From positions 1 to 64,000 of the forward strand of contig NZ_AGFG01000065.1 of NCBI RefSeq assembly GCF_000226255.1: a stretch of 64,000 bases of DNA, in the 5' to 3' direction. The stretch comes from Desulfovibrio sp. A2 (GTDB lineage: Bacteria; Desulfobacterota; Desulfovibrionia; Desulfovibrionales; Desulfovibrionaceae). Below, piece by piece: positions 1-8,062 of this stretch. The notes below the pieces were generated by a model. That model was not told where the DNA came from. It made no database searches and saw only the letters and a list, made by a program, of their open reading frames with translations. The stretch's first letter is position 1. Each line of letters opens with the position of its first letter. A program made the translations under genes and the position numbers.

Positions 1-2
1 AC

Positions 3-269
3 GAAGGCTCCATCGTTGTCGAGAAGGTGCGCGAAGGCAAGGACGGCTTCGGCTTCAACGCCGCGTCCGGCGACTTCGAAGACCTGATCAAGGCCGGCGT
101 CATCGACCCCAAGAAGGTCACCCGCATCGCCCTGCAGAACGCGGCCTCCGTGGCCTCGCTGCTGCTGACCACCGAATGCGCCATTGCCGAAAAGCCCGAA
201 GCCAAGAAGGACATGCCCATGCCCGGTGGCGGCATGGGTGGCATGGGCGGCATGGGCGGCATGTACTAG
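3..269 (+). CDS. groEL: Chaperonin GroEL, C-terminal fragment (5' end outside window)
   Basis: The frame is open from base 3 and gives the last 88 residues of the 60-kDa chaperonin. It contains the late equatorial-domain segment ([27 protein letters not shown], here split: [10 protein letters not shown] then [13 protein letters not shown]) and the flexible Gly-Gly-Met tail typical of GroEL. GroEL forms the ATP-driven folding cage with GroES in the cytosol. The ATP-binding and apical domains lie upstream of the window. A strong intrinsic terminator follows 43 bases after the stop, so this is the end of the operon. Identity is very secure because the tail and the preceding helix are diagnostic. 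Confidence 0.97.
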   Translation, partial: EGSIVVEKVREGKDGFGFNAASGDFEDLIKAGVIDPKKVTRIALQNAASVASLLLTTECAIAEKPEAKKDMPMPGGGMGGMGGMGGMY

Positions 270-312
270 GCCGAAAGGCACGTACAGCCCGCGCAGCATC
301 GCACGTGACTGT

Positions 313-345
313 GGGCCGGAACCTTCGGGTTCCGGCCCTTTCCGT
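313..345 (+). terminator. Intrinsic terminator of groEL operon
   Basis: An 11-bp perfect GC-rich stem (GGGCCGGAACC / GGTTCCGGCCC) closes a TTCG tetraloop and is followed by a short T-rich stretch. It lies 43 bases after the groEL stop. Confidence 0.9.
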
Positions 346-558
346 TTGTTCGGGGGCGGGCAGGCAGGAGGCCGGGAGAAGGCAGCCGGGGCGGGATGGG
401 GCGGCGCATGGCGTGATGGGGGGGAGGGCAGTGGGTGGCGGTGGGGTGGCGCGGACTGAGCCGTTGGCGCGTGCCAGGCCTGCCCCTTACGGCGCATGCG
501 GGCCTTTCCGACTTGACGCGGCCACGCGGCACGGGCACCACGAGGCAGGAGAGGAACC

Positions 559-1134
559 ATGGTGAAATCGAAACACGCGGGCGCGGATGGCGCGCCGCAC
601 GCCCCCGGCCCCGCGAACCTGCCCGACAGGGCATTGCTGTTGGACTGGGGCGGGACCCTGATGCGGGTCATGCCCCGCTGGATGGGGCCGCAGCACGGCT
701 GGACGGACGAGCAGCCCATGCCCCATGCGGGTGAGGTGCTGTGTTCGCTGGCCGCCAGTTGGCGGCTGGCGCTGGCCTCCAACGCCTCGGAATCGGACGC
801 GGACCCCATTCGGGCCGCCCTTGCCCCCATGGGGGTGGGGCCGTTACTGGCCGGGGTGTACACGTGGCGTTCCGCGGGCGCGCCCAAGCCCTGGCCTCCG
901 TTCTGGGCGCACGTGCTGCGCGACCTGGACCTGCCCGCCCACCGGGTGGTGATGATCGGCGACGACTGGACCGGCGACGTATGGGGGGCCACCCAGGCGG
1001 GCATGTTCGGCATCTGGTTCGACCCGCCGCGAAACGGACATGCGCGCGAGGCGCGCAGCGCCCCCCGCGTGCGCACCATGCGCGATTTCCGCGAACTGCC
1101 CGACCTTCTGGCCGAACTGGGGTTCGCGGGCTAG
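559..1134 (+). CDS. HAD-superfamily hydrolase-like protein
   Basis: The 191-aa cytosolic protein begins at an ATG preceded by GGAGAGGAACC. The HAD motifs are recognisable: motif I LLLDWGGTL near residue 28, motif II ASNAS near residue 75, a motif III lysine in GAPKPW near 109, and motif IV GDDWTGD near 133. The second Asp of the usual DxDGT is replaced by Gly, so the general acid/base residue is missing; this may alter or remove phosphatase activity. The substrate cannot be predicted. It is a single gene between groEL and a convergent minus-strand gene. The superfamily call is firm and the reaction is not. Confidence 0.82.
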   Translation: MVKSKHAGADGAPHAPGPANLPDRALLLDWGGTLMRVMPRWMGPQHGWTDEQPMPHAGEVLCSLAASWRLALASNASESDADPIRAALAPMGVGPLLAGVYTWRSAGAPKPWPPFWAHVLRDLDLPAHRVVMIGDDWTGDVWGATQAGMFGIWFDPPRNGHAREARSAPRVRTMRDFRELPDLLAELGFAG

Positions 1135-1244
1135 CCCGGTAAGGTTCCATGTCCTGCGGGCCACACGCGCCCTGGGCCGTTTTTTACGCCACTTGCCTTG
1201 GGCGTGCCCTGTCGCTCCAACGGCCGTATCTGATTGCCCATGAA

Positions 1245-1276
1245 AATGCCCCCGCCGGTTTCCCGTCGGGGGCATT
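1245..1276 (-). terminator. Intrinsic terminator of the 88-aa gene (possibly bidirectional)
   Basis: A 10-bp perfect stem AATGCCCCCG / CGGGGGCATT is followed on the minus strand by a T-rich run (ATTTTC). It sits between two convergent genes and may also stop the HAD gene. Confidence 0.75.
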
Positions 1277-1428
1277 GTGTATTGCTGTCCGGCTTGGTGG
1301 TCCGCCGTGCGCGCGGGCACGCGGGGCGGCGGAGTGGCCGGGATTCGATGTTCGCTGCGTCGGCTTCCGGAACGGGGCACCGGTTCGGTCAGGGCGCGCT
1401 GCCGGACGCGCCCGCCGAAGATGCCCGG

Positions 1429-1695
1429 CTACACCAGGTAGCCGCAGGAATGGATGATGTTCTTGCGCAGGGTGCGCCCCTTCCATACCGCCTCGGGGCC
1501 TTCGCTGCGGATTTCCTCGCTCACGATGTCGCGCAGTTCGCGCATCTGTGCGTCGGTGAGTTGCAGGCGCGACATGTCACCCATGAGTTCCAGCGGGTCG
1601 GACCAGCAGGTGGGCATGGGTTCATCCTCGTTGTGGTAGAGGTAGTAGATCACGCACTCGCCAACAGGCTGCAACTTCTCCAGAAAATCCTTCAT
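1429..1695 (-). CDS. Uncharacterised 88-aa protein behind a SAM riboswitch
   Basis: The product is a small soluble acidic protein with three cysteines (near residues 14, 30 and 84), an aromatic N-terminal stretch (VIYYLYHNED) and a helical middle. No family is recognised. The ATG is preceded by GGGAGACACG, a good ribosome binding site, and the gene ends in its own terminator. It is the only gene between the SAM-I-like riboswitch (1944-2103) and that terminator, so it appears to be the sole target. The leader between the riboswitch terminator and the start is about 250 nt and holds further hairpins, including CGCGAAGCC/GGCTTCGCG just upstream of the ribosome binding site. A link to methionine or SAM metabolism is inferred from the leader only. 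Confidence 0.8.
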   Translation of the reverse strand: MKDFLEKLQPVGECVIYYLYHNEDEPMPTCWSDPLELMGDMSRLQLTDAQMRELRDIVSEEIRSEGPEAVWKGRTLRKNIIHSCGYLV

Positions 1696-1943
1696 CGTGT
1701 CTCCCTTTTTCCGCGAAGCCGTCCGGGCTTCGCGTGGTCAATCCGCCGGGGGCTGGGCCGGCGGACCACCGTGCGCCCTTGGGCTGTCCGCCGTCCCGCC
1801 GGATGTTCCGGCTGGGTGTTTCGGCGGCCCCCGTGGCGCAACGGCCTGTTAGCTGCATTTTTTTTCTGTGGGTGCGCAATTGGCCTGAAATCCACCCACA
1901 TGCACCGTGCGGCTCCAGCGTCCGGACGATGCCCCCAAAACAG

Positions 1944-2103
1944 AAAAAGCCCCTCGCTAGGAGAGGCCGACGCCGCAAGCCCGCGATCATGATCCCGTGC
2001 GCTACACGGTCGGTGTTGGCACCTTGTCCCGACCGACGGCGTCACGTCGGGGCAGGTTGCCGGGCGGTCACAGGGCCGTACCCTCGCGCCTCTCTCCATG
2101 AAT
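1944..2103 (-). promoter_or_regulatory. SAM-I-like (S-box) riboswitch with terminator
   Basis: On the minus strand the predicted RNA starts near 2103. It contains GGCCCTGTGA followed by CCGCCCGGCAACCTGC (plus-strand 2052-2068) and AGGTGCCAACACC (2012-2023), which match the conserved kink-turn/P3 and J3/4 sequences of the SAM-I family. TCATGG (about 2096-2101) and TCATGA (1987-1992) can close P1. The expression platform is a 7-bp stem GCCTCTC/GAGGGGC with CTAGC loop followed by TTTTT (1944-1967), so SAM binding would be expected to favour termination. Assignment to SAM-I rather than a close relative was made by eye. Confidence 0.78.
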
Positions 2104-2109
2104 GGGGCA

Positions 2110-2138
2110 TATCTAGCGGTTGAGTGCACAGTTGTCAA
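2110..2138 (-). promoter_or_regulatory. Sigma70-type promoter of the SAM riboswitch transcript
   Basis: Minus strand: -35 TTGACA (2133-2138), 17-bp spacer, -10 TAGATA (2110-2115). This places the start site about 7 bases before the aptamer. Confidence 0.75.
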
Positions 2139-2458
2139 TGGATGAACAGGAAATCAGGAAATACTTGTATAGGTGTTTTTTCAGCGTGTTGAATTTCAAA
2201 AAAAGTGGTTTCGTATAGTACCACTGCTGAAAAAAATGTGACCGCGCGACCGAAACGCCTGAAAAAGTGCCAGGTGCAGGGGCGGCGTGCCGGACGTGGG
2301 GGAAGGCCGGGCGCGGAGCGTGCGCCAGGCGGGGAGACGCCCCAGATGCAGCCCCCGCCCATCCCATCGTATGGTCAAGCGGGGCGGTATGGGGTAGTGG
2401 TTCCTGCGTACCGCACGTCCATAACGTCTTGCCCCGCCACAGGAGACCTTTCCCCCGC

Positions 2459-4087
2459 ATGAAGCTGTTCACCCGCACCCAGCAGATGGGCGCGGCCGCC
2501 CTGATCATGGCGGCCAGCGTCTTCGTGTCGCGGTTCATGGGGCTCGTGCGCGACAAGGTCATCTCCTACCTGTTCGGGGCCACGGCAGAGGCGGACATCT
2601 ACTTCGCCGCCTTCGTGGTGCCCGACTTCATTAACTACCTGCTGGCGGGCGGCTATTTTTCCATCACCCTCATTCCGCTGCTGTCGGAACGCTTCGAGCG
2701 AGACCCGGAAGACGGCTGGCGGTTCTTCGCCGCCGCGTTCTGGTGGATCACCCTGGCCATCTGCCTGCTGACCGGCGCGGCGTGGTGGTTCGCCCCGGAA
2801 TTGGCCCGCGTGGCCGCGCCGGGCTTTGACGCACCGTCCACGGTGCGGCTGGTGCGCTTTCTGCGTATCATCCTGCCTGCGCAGGCGTTCTTTCTGCCGG
2901 GGGCGTGCGTCACTGCGCTTCTGTACATGCGCCGCCAGTTCGCGGTGCCCGCCATGGGGCCGCTGGTGTACAACGGGTGCATCATCGGCGGCGGCCTGCT
3001 GTCCTGGGCGGTGGCCCCGGCGCGCGGCATGGAGGGCTTCTGCTGGGGCGTGCTGGCGGGCGCGGCGCTGGGCAGCCTTGCGCTGCCGTTGCTGGCCGCC
3101 GCGCGCGGCGGCGGGGTACGGCTGCGCCCGGTGCTGCGCCACCCCGGCGTGCGCCGTTTCGCCCTGCTGGCCCTGCCGCTGATGATCGGCCAGTCGGTGG
3201 TGGTGCTGGACGAGCAGTTCGTGCGCATCTTCGGCTCCATGACCGGCGAGGGCGCGGTGAGCCTGCTCAACTACGCCCGGCGCATCATGCTGGTGCCGGT
3301 GGGCGTGGTGGCCCAGGCGGCGGGCGTGGCCTCGTATCCGTTCCTGGCCGCGCTGGCCGCCAGGGGCGAGACGCAATCCTTCGACGCCACCCTGTCCACG
3401 GCCCTGCGCAACGCCCTGGCGGTGATCATTCCCCTGTCCCTGTGGATGCTGCTGGCGGCGGAACCCACCATGCGCCTGTTCTTTCAAGGCGGCGGGTTCG
3501 CCGCCGCCGAAACGCTGGCCTCCGCGCCCCTGTTGCGCGTGATGCTGTGCGGCGTGGCCTTCTGGGCCGTGCAGCAGGTGGTGGGCCGGGCCTTTTACGC
3601 CCATCAGGACACCGTGACCCCGGCGGTGGTGGGCACCCTGGCCACCCTGGCCGCGCTGCCGCTGTACGTGCTGGCCGGGCGCGCGGGGCATGCGGGCACG
3701 CTGGGCGTGGCGGCGGCGGGCACGACGGCCGTGGCCGTGTACACCGCGGCGCTGGCCCTGGTGTGGCGCAGGCGGCATGGTGGGACCGGGCTTTCCGGCC
3801 TGCTCGGGTGGGGGGCGAAATCCGTTGCCTTGTGCGTCGTCGCCGCGCTGCCCGCGTGGCCCGCGCTGACGTATGCGCCGCTGCTGGTCCCGGCCAGTCC
3901 GGCCACCTCGGCCGGACAGTTGTGGGGCGCGTTTCTGGCGTTGGCCGTCAGCGGCCCGGTGTTCGCCGGGGCGTACCTGCTGCTGGCGCGCCGCTTCGCG
4001 CCGGATCTGGCCGAGCCGGTGCTGTCGCGGCTGCGGCCGCTGCTGGCCCGCGTGCGGGACAGGTTGCGGGTGGGGCAGGGCCGCTGA
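2459..4087 (+). CDS. murJ: Lipid II flippase MurJ (MviN family)
   Basis: The 542-aa polytopic inner-membrane protein has about 14 predicted hydrophobic segments. Its N terminus is typical of MurJ (ASVFVSRFMGLVRDKVISYLFG, shown here in part: VSRFMGLVRDKVISYLFG), followed by DFINYLLAGGYFSITLIPLL. MurJ moves lipid-linked peptidoglycan precursor across the inner membrane. The ATG at 2459 is chosen because AGGAGA lies 12 bases upstream and the family N terminus starts there; the longer open frame upstream is non-conserved GC-rich sequence. It is a single gene facing a minus-strand gene, with a hairpin and a 145-bp palindromic element in between. Confidence 0.96.
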   Translation: MKLFTRTQQMGAAALIMAASVFVSRFMGLVRDKVISYLFGATAEADIYFAAFVVPDFINYLLAGGYFSITLIPLLSERFERDPEDGWRFFAAAFWWITLAICLLTGAAWWFAPELARVAAPGFDAPSTVRLVRFLRIILPAQAFFLPGACVTALLYMRRQFAVPAMGPLVYNGCIIGGGLLSWAVAPARGMEGFCWGVLAGAALGSLALPLLAAARGGGVRLRPVLRHPGVRRFALLALPLMIGQSVVVLDEQFVRIFGSMTGEGAVSLLNYARRIMLVPVGVVAQAAGVASYPFLAALAARGETQSFDATLSTALRNALAVIIPLSLWMLLAAEPTMRLFFQGGGFAAAETLASAPLLRVMLCGVAFWAVQQVVGRAFYAHQDTVTPAVVGTLATLAALPLYVLAGRAGHAGTLGVAAAGTTAVAVYTAALALVWRRRHGGTGLSGLLGWGAKSVALCVVAALPAWPALTYAPLLVPASPATSAGQLWGAFLALAVSGPVFAGAYLLLARRFAPDLAEPVLSRLRPLLARVRDRLRVGQGR

Positions 4088-4162
4088 CAGGCCAGGCGTT
4101 TGGCCTCATCCCCCGTTTTCCCCCTTTTTGGCATCCGTTGGCGTGAAAAGCGCGCCACATGA

Positions 4163-4196
4163 GAAAGCCCCCGGCGCGTTACCGCACGGGGGCTTC
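4163..4196. terminator. GC-rich hairpin between convergent genes
   Basis: AAGCCCCCG ... CGGGGGCTT stem, with a modest T-rich tail on the minus strand. It probably terminates murJ, the facing gene, or both. Confidence 0.55.
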
Positions 4197-4225
4197 GATG
4201 TGTCCAGATTCGTGGAACTGGGCCA

Positions 4226-4370
4226 GGGGCTGTCTCCGAATTAGGATTTTTGTTCGTTGGCTAGGAAAACGAGCCTGCCATGAGGGAGTATACTCTTGTT
4301 GTATTCGACCGAAATGGTGGGCGAAGTTTGACGAAGCCAACGGGCAAAAAGACAATTTGGAGGCAGTCCC
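4226..4370 (+). repeat. 145-bp palindromic element, copy 1
   Basis: A long imperfect palindrome has three nested stems: outer GGGGCTGTCTCC / GGAGGCAGTCCC, middle CGTTGGC / GCCAACG, inner GCCTGCCAT / ATGGTGGGC. The conserved apex is ATACTCTTGTTGTAT. It has the same length and design as copies at 36769 and 38986. Its last base is shared with the stop codon of the minus-strand 125-aa gene. Several pairs are G-U when read on this strand. Confidence 0.9.
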
Positions 4371-4747
4371 TACTGTTCGAGGCCGCCTTCACCCTCGTAC
4401 ATCATGCCGCCTTCCTCTTCCATCTCCAGGGTTTCCACCTTTTCCTCCAGCCATTCCAGAACGGCGCGGGCGGTGTGGTAGTTCAGCACCACCTTGGAGC
4501 GGATGTGGCGGGTGATGACCTTGAGGTTCTCGTCGTAGGGGGCGACCTCGTGGCCAAAGCTGCCGTCGGGCGCCACCAGGCGTTCGGAGAACGGCGGCAT
4601 CTTGTCGGTTTCTATGTAGAAGCTCATTTCGATTTCGCCCTGCGGGTTGATGCCGCCCCACACGCCGTGGGCGTACTCCAGCCGCACGCCAGCATCGTGC
4701 TCGTATTCATAGCGGATTCGGGTCGGGTACTTCGGGTCCTGACTCAT
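4370..4747 (-). CDS. Conserved-looking hypothetical protein, 125 aa
   Basis: The soluble protein is mixed beta/alpha in appearance and has a strongly acidic Glu/Gly/Met-rich C terminus (EEEGGMMYEGEGGLEQ). It opens with MSQDPKYPTRIRYEYEHDAG. The ATG at 4747 has AAGGAGCG upstream, an excellent ribosome binding site; the longer open frame upstream lacks any. No domain is recognised. It lies about 50 bases downstream of another small minus-strand gene, so the two may share a transcript. Its stop codon TAG uses the first base of a 145-bp repeat element that lies directly 3' of it. Confidence 0.8.
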   Translation of the reverse strand: MSQDPKYPTRIRYEYEHDAGVRLEYAHGVWGGINPQGEIEMSFYIETDKMPPFSERLVAPDGSFGHEVAPYDENLKVITRHIRSKVVLNYHTARAVLEWLEEKVETLEMEEEGGMMYEGEGGLEQ

Positions 4748-4800
4748 GGACGCTCCTTGCGGAAAGTATGGGGACCGGGCACGGACCTGACGCGGGCGCG

Positions 4801-5097
4801 TCAGCCGATCAGCGAGACCAGCGAGCCTTCGATGCGTTCCGGCGCCACGAGAGGGCTCTGGCGGCGCACGTCGCCACGCGGGGGCCTGAAGCCCGCACGC
4901 ATGCGGCGTTCGCGCTCGACCGCCGCGTCGGCCTCCATGTCGTTCATGACGGTCTGGGTCTTGTCCAGAAGGGAAGGGGACGGCGGCGGAACATGGGGCG
5001 GGTCGCGCCACGGGTCGAGCGGTTCGGACATGGCCCGAAGCAGATCGACGTTCATCCGGCGCTCACCGGGAAGCTGCGTGACGAGGACTGTGGTCAT
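4801..5097 (-). CDS. Hypothetical protein, 98 aa
   Basis: The product is a small protein with a proline-rich centre (PWRDPPHVPPPSPS) and a charged, Glu/Arg-rich second half with no membrane segment. CGGAGA lies a few bases before the ATG. It is probably the first gene of a two-gene unit with the 125-aa protein. No family is recognised. The reading frame is supported by the ribosome binding site and by its position in an otherwise empty gap, but composition alone is only moderate evidence in DNA this GC-rich. Confidence 0.6.
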   Translation of the reverse strand: MTTVLVTQLPGERRMNVDLLRAMSEPLDPWRDPPHVPPPSPSLLDKTQTVMNDMEADAAVERERRMRAGFRPPRGDVRRQSPLVAPERIEGSLVSLIG

Positions 5098-5312
5098 GGT
5101 CGCGATCTCCGGGCCGCCTTCGGTCCTGCTCCGGTTCCTTGGGCGCGCATTCTAGGGTAGTCGCGGGGTGAAGTAAAGGCGCGGCGCGGGTCGGCGGGGC
5201 CGTGCCCGCGCGCTCGCATGGTGGAACCTCCCGCCCGCGCGCCGTGCGCGCAGCCGCCACGGGGGCGTGGTTTTCAGGGAGGCGCATGCGCCCCTCGCCT
5301 GCATGGGGCGCG

Positions 5313-5339
5313 AAAAAGGGCCGGACGTTCGTCCGGCCC
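5313..5339 (-). terminator. Intrinsic terminator of AOR gene
   Basis: Perfect 9-bp stem GGGCCGGAC / GTCCGGCCC with a GTTC loop, followed by TTTTT on the minus strand, 43 bases after the AOR stop. Confidence 0.9.
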
Positions 5340-5381
5340 CGTTGGTTCGACGCGGTGTGCGCGCAATGGAGGGTGCGGCGG

Positions 5382-7121
5382 CTACACCTTGGCTTGTTGC
5401 AGTTCTTCCACCGTGAAGTCCCACACCGTATTGTGCGGGGCCAGCGGTTCGGTGCTGAAGAAGGCGGGCAGCTGGTCGTCCGCCGCGGTGAAGCCGGCCT
5501 TGGTGTTGAAGGCGATTTCGTCCTTGAGCACCGAGGTGCCCAGCTTCACGAAGTCGTCCGGGGTGAAGGTGATGCCGTGCCGCGCGGACACCATGTCGCA
5601 GATGCACTGCACGGAGTCGGCCGTGTCCAGCACGGCGAAGGCCACGAACAGGCACAGGCCCAGGGCGTCGACGGTGGCGGTGGCCACCTGCAGCGCCTTG
5701 GAGGTCTCCACCTGGCCTTCCTTGCCCAGCGGGTTCACGTGGCCGCCCACCTGCAGCATGTTCTGGCAGATGGCGTACCCCGCGGTATGGTCGGCCCCCA
5801 TGGTGGTGGTGGCGTAGGTAACGCCGATGCCCTTGGCGCTGCGGGGATCGTAGGCGGGCAGCGACTGGTTCTTCACCGTGGGCACGCGGTCCACGCCGAA
5901 GGCCTGCGCGGCGAAGCCCACCCCGCTGCCCATGATCTTGCCGAGGTGGTCGTTCTTGTCGGCCATTCGGTACAGCAGCTTCAGCGCCGCCTCGCCGTCG
6001 CCCCACGGGATGACCCCGCCGTCCATGGCGATGGCCACGGCGTTGCCGGTCTCGATGGTGTCCACGCCAAGGTCGTCGCAGGCGCGGTCCAGCCGGGCGA
6101 TGGCGTCGATGTCCTGGATCAGCGCGTTGCCGCCAAAGGCCCACACCGTCTCGTACTCGAAGCCAGAGGTGACGTAGCCGCCCTTTTCATCCACGTAGTT
6201 CTGCGAACACTGGATGATGCAGCCGGGGTGGCAGCCTTCCTTGGTCTTGCCGCCGCGCTTTTCGATGAATTCGGCGATGGTTTCGCCGCTGATGCGCGCG
6301 GCATGGTCGCAGCGGCCGGTGCGGAAGTTCTTGGTGGGGAAGGCACCGGCCTCGTTGATGATGTTCACCAGCACCGCCGTGCCGAATCCGGGCAGCCCCT
6401 GACCGGTGACGGGATGGGCGCGCAGCATTTCGGCCCAGCGCTTGGAGGCGGTCTTGAAGGCTTCCTCGTCGGCGTAGCCGAAGCGGGCCCCGCCTTCGTC
6501 ATCCAGCACGATGGCCTTGACCTTCTTGGAGCCCATCACCGCGCCAAGGCCCCCGCGCCCCGCCGCGCGGGCCGGGCGGCCCCACGGATCGGAAAACTGG
6601 ATGGAGGCGGCGGTGAGGCAGGCTTCGCCCGCGGGGCCGATGACCATGCCGCAGGCCTTCTTGCCGTGCCGCTCGGCGATGGCGTCCATGGCCGCGTAGG
6701 TGCCCATGCCGGTCATGTCGCCCGCGTCCTCGAAGCGCACGCCGTCCTTGGTGAGGACGATGTTGCAGAAGGGGGCGCCGGGTTCGGGCTTGTCCTCCAG
6801 CACCAGGGCCAGGATGTTCAGCCGGGCCAGCTTGGTGCAGAACGAGCCGCCGGAGTTGCTTTCCTTGATGGTGCCGGTAAGAGGCGACTTGCCGCCCACC
6901 GAGATGCGGCCCGAGTTGGCCGCCCCGGTGCCGGACAGCAGGCCGATGGACGCCACCAGCTTGTTGCTGGCGCTGAGGGGATGCACGTCGGCGGGCACTT
7001 CGTCCAGGATCAGGCGCGAGGTGAGCCCCCGGCCGCCCATGCCGGCGTACTTGCCCGGCTCCTCGAAGCGGTAGCTGCGGTCCTTGGTGTTGATGCGCAG
7101 GATGCGTGGGGTCTGGGACAT
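5382..7121 (-). CDS. aor: Tungsten-containing aldehyde:ferredoxin oxidoreductase
   Basis: The 579-aa cytosolic enzyme oxidises aldehydes to acids with ferredoxin as acceptor, using a tungsto-bispterin and one [4Fe-4S] cluster. Visible family features are the N-terminal YAGMGGRGLTSRLI segment, the cluster ligands CHPGCIIQC near residues 295-305, and the pterin/cluster motif DALGLC near residue 487. The length is normal for the AOR family. The ATG at 7121 is preceded by AAAGGAG. The gene is monocistronic with its own terminator and diverges from a beta-grasp-like gene at 7322. The symbol is generic: the natural aldehyde and the AOR subtype cannot be read from the sequence. Confidence 0.93.
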   Translation of the reverse strand: MSQTPRILRINTKDRSYRFEEPGKYAGMGGRGLTSRLILDEVPADVHPLSASNKLVASIGLLSGTGAANSGRISVGGKSPLTGTIKESNSGGSFCTKLARLNILALVLEDKPEPGAPFCNIVLTKDGVRFEDAGDMTGMGTYAAMDAIAERHGKKACGMVIGPAGEACLTAASIQFSDPWGRPARAAGRGGLGAVMGSKKVKAIVLDDEGGARFGYADEEAFKTASKRWAEMLRAHPVTGQGLPGFGTAVLVNIINEAGAFPTKNFRTGRCDHAARISGETIAEFIEKRGGKTKEGCHPGCIIQCSQNYVDEKGGYVTSGFEYETVWAFGGNALIQDIDAIARLDRACDDLGVDTIETGNAVAIAMDGGVIPWGDGEAALKLLYRMADKNDHLGKIMGSGVGFAAQAFGVDRVPTVKNQSLPAYDPRSAKGIGVTYATTTMGADHTAGYAICQNMLQVGGHVNPLGKEGQVETSKALQVATATVDALGLCLFVAFAVLDTADSVQCICDMVSARHGITFTPDDFVKLGTSVLKDEIAFNTKAGFTAADDQLPAFFSTEPLAPHNTVWDFTVEELQQAKV

Positions 7122-7201
7122 GTGGCACACTCCTTTGGTGCGGTTGCCGGAACATGTGGCCACGAGGCTCTGGCCGCGAACCTGACGTGTTCGCTCTTTT
7201 C

Positions 7202-7228
7202 CCCACTAGCGCTTCGCGCTACAGTGGG
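7202..7228. promoter_or_regulatory. Inverted repeat in the AOR divergent promoter region
   Basis: CCCACTAGCGC / GCGCTACAGTGGG arms surround TTC. They lie between the divergent starts at 7121 and 7322, next to an AT-rich tract (7238-7312) that probably holds the promoters. The inverted repeat could be an operator or a leader hairpin of the AOR transcript. Confidence 0.4.
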
Positions 7229-7321
7229 TCAAGGCAGATGATTAATTATTACAGCATGTTTTGTGGTGATTTATGGTTTGTTAAAGTCGTTGTTAGGTTT
7301 GTGAAAACATAATTGAGGCGC

Positions 7322-7933
7322 ATGATGACCAAGAACGACCTTTGCTTACGCGTGCGTACCCGGTCCGGGTTGTGGCGGCTTCTGCTGCAAGAGGGGGTGT
7401 GCGTGCCCAGCAGGGTGGAATGCATGCTGCGCACGGCGCTGGAGCAGGGCATGGGCTTTCCGCGCGAAGACGTGGAAACGCGCATGGAGGCCATCTTTCT
7501 GGACGGCCGCCCGGTCGACGACATCGACGCGGCCCGGCTGCACGACGGGGCGCGGTTGTCACTGGCCACGGCCCTGCCGGGGGCGGCGGGCATAGCCATG
7601 CGCCGCAACAGTCCCTACGCCGCGCTGCGGTCGGCCATCACCCATCACGAACAGGGCGGCGGCACGGAGGCGCGGAACGCGTCCGCTGACGCGCCGCGCC
7701 AGGGGCGGGTGCACCTGCGGCTGTTCAACTTGGTCATGCGCGACCACGCGGCGCGGCTGCTGGCCGCCGGGGTGGAGGCCCCGGCCGGGGGGGTTGCCCG
7801 GTATCTGGCCGGGGATGAAGCGGGCGAGGTGTGGCTGGACGACGCCCGTTGCGAACGCGAGGCGGCCTTGCGGCGGCTGGCGGAACACCCCGACGGCTCC
7901 GTGCGGCTTGTGGTGGAGATCGCCGAGGCATGA
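7322..7933 (+). CDS. Uncharacterised protein with beta-grasp-like segment, divergent from AOR
   Basis: The 203-aa cytosolic protein starts with paired ATG codons at 7322 and 7325 behind GAGG. Residues about 30-95 contain IFLDGRPVDDIDAARLHDGA and SLATALPGAAG. This layout recalls ThiS/MoaD-type beta-grasp proteins, where a strand, turn and DG-V strand precede a Gly-rich end. The C-terminal half (RLFNLVMRDHAARLLAAGV) is not recognised. Its place opposite a tungsten AOR suggests a role tied to that enzyme or its pterin cofactor. The function is inferred from context, and the domain likeness is by eye only. Confidence 0.65.
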   Translation: MMTKNDLCLRVRTRSGLWRLLLQEGVCVPSRVECMLRTALEQGMGFPREDVETRMEAIFLDGRPVDDIDAARLHDGARLSLATALPGAAGIAMRRNSPYAALRSAITHHEQGGGTEARNASADAPRQGRVHLRLFNLVMRDHAARLLAAGVEAPAGGVARYLAGDEAGEVWLDDARCEREAALRRLAEHPDGSVRLVVEIAEA

Positions 7934-7979
7934 CAGGCGGACGGGCCGTCCGTATCGCACCGTGCGCCGCAAGGCGTGC

Positions 7980-8012
7980 AAAAAGGCCCTGACGCGCGTC
8001 GTGCGCGTCAGG
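7980..8012 (-). terminator. Intrinsic terminator of the 187-aa gene
   Basis: Perfect 10-bp stem CCTGACGCGC / GCGCGTCAGG with GTCGT loop, followed by CCTTTTT on the minus strand. It lies between convergent genes. Confidence 0.88.
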
Positions 8013-8062
8013 ACCCTGTGCATGCGGGATGCCGGGCGGGCAGCGGCCCGACCCGGAAAACG

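Noticed and set aside
1734..2123. Plus-strand open frame across the SAM riboswitch
   Set aside because: No ribosome binding site and no protein-like composition. The DNA is explained by promoter, aptamer and terminator on the minus strand.
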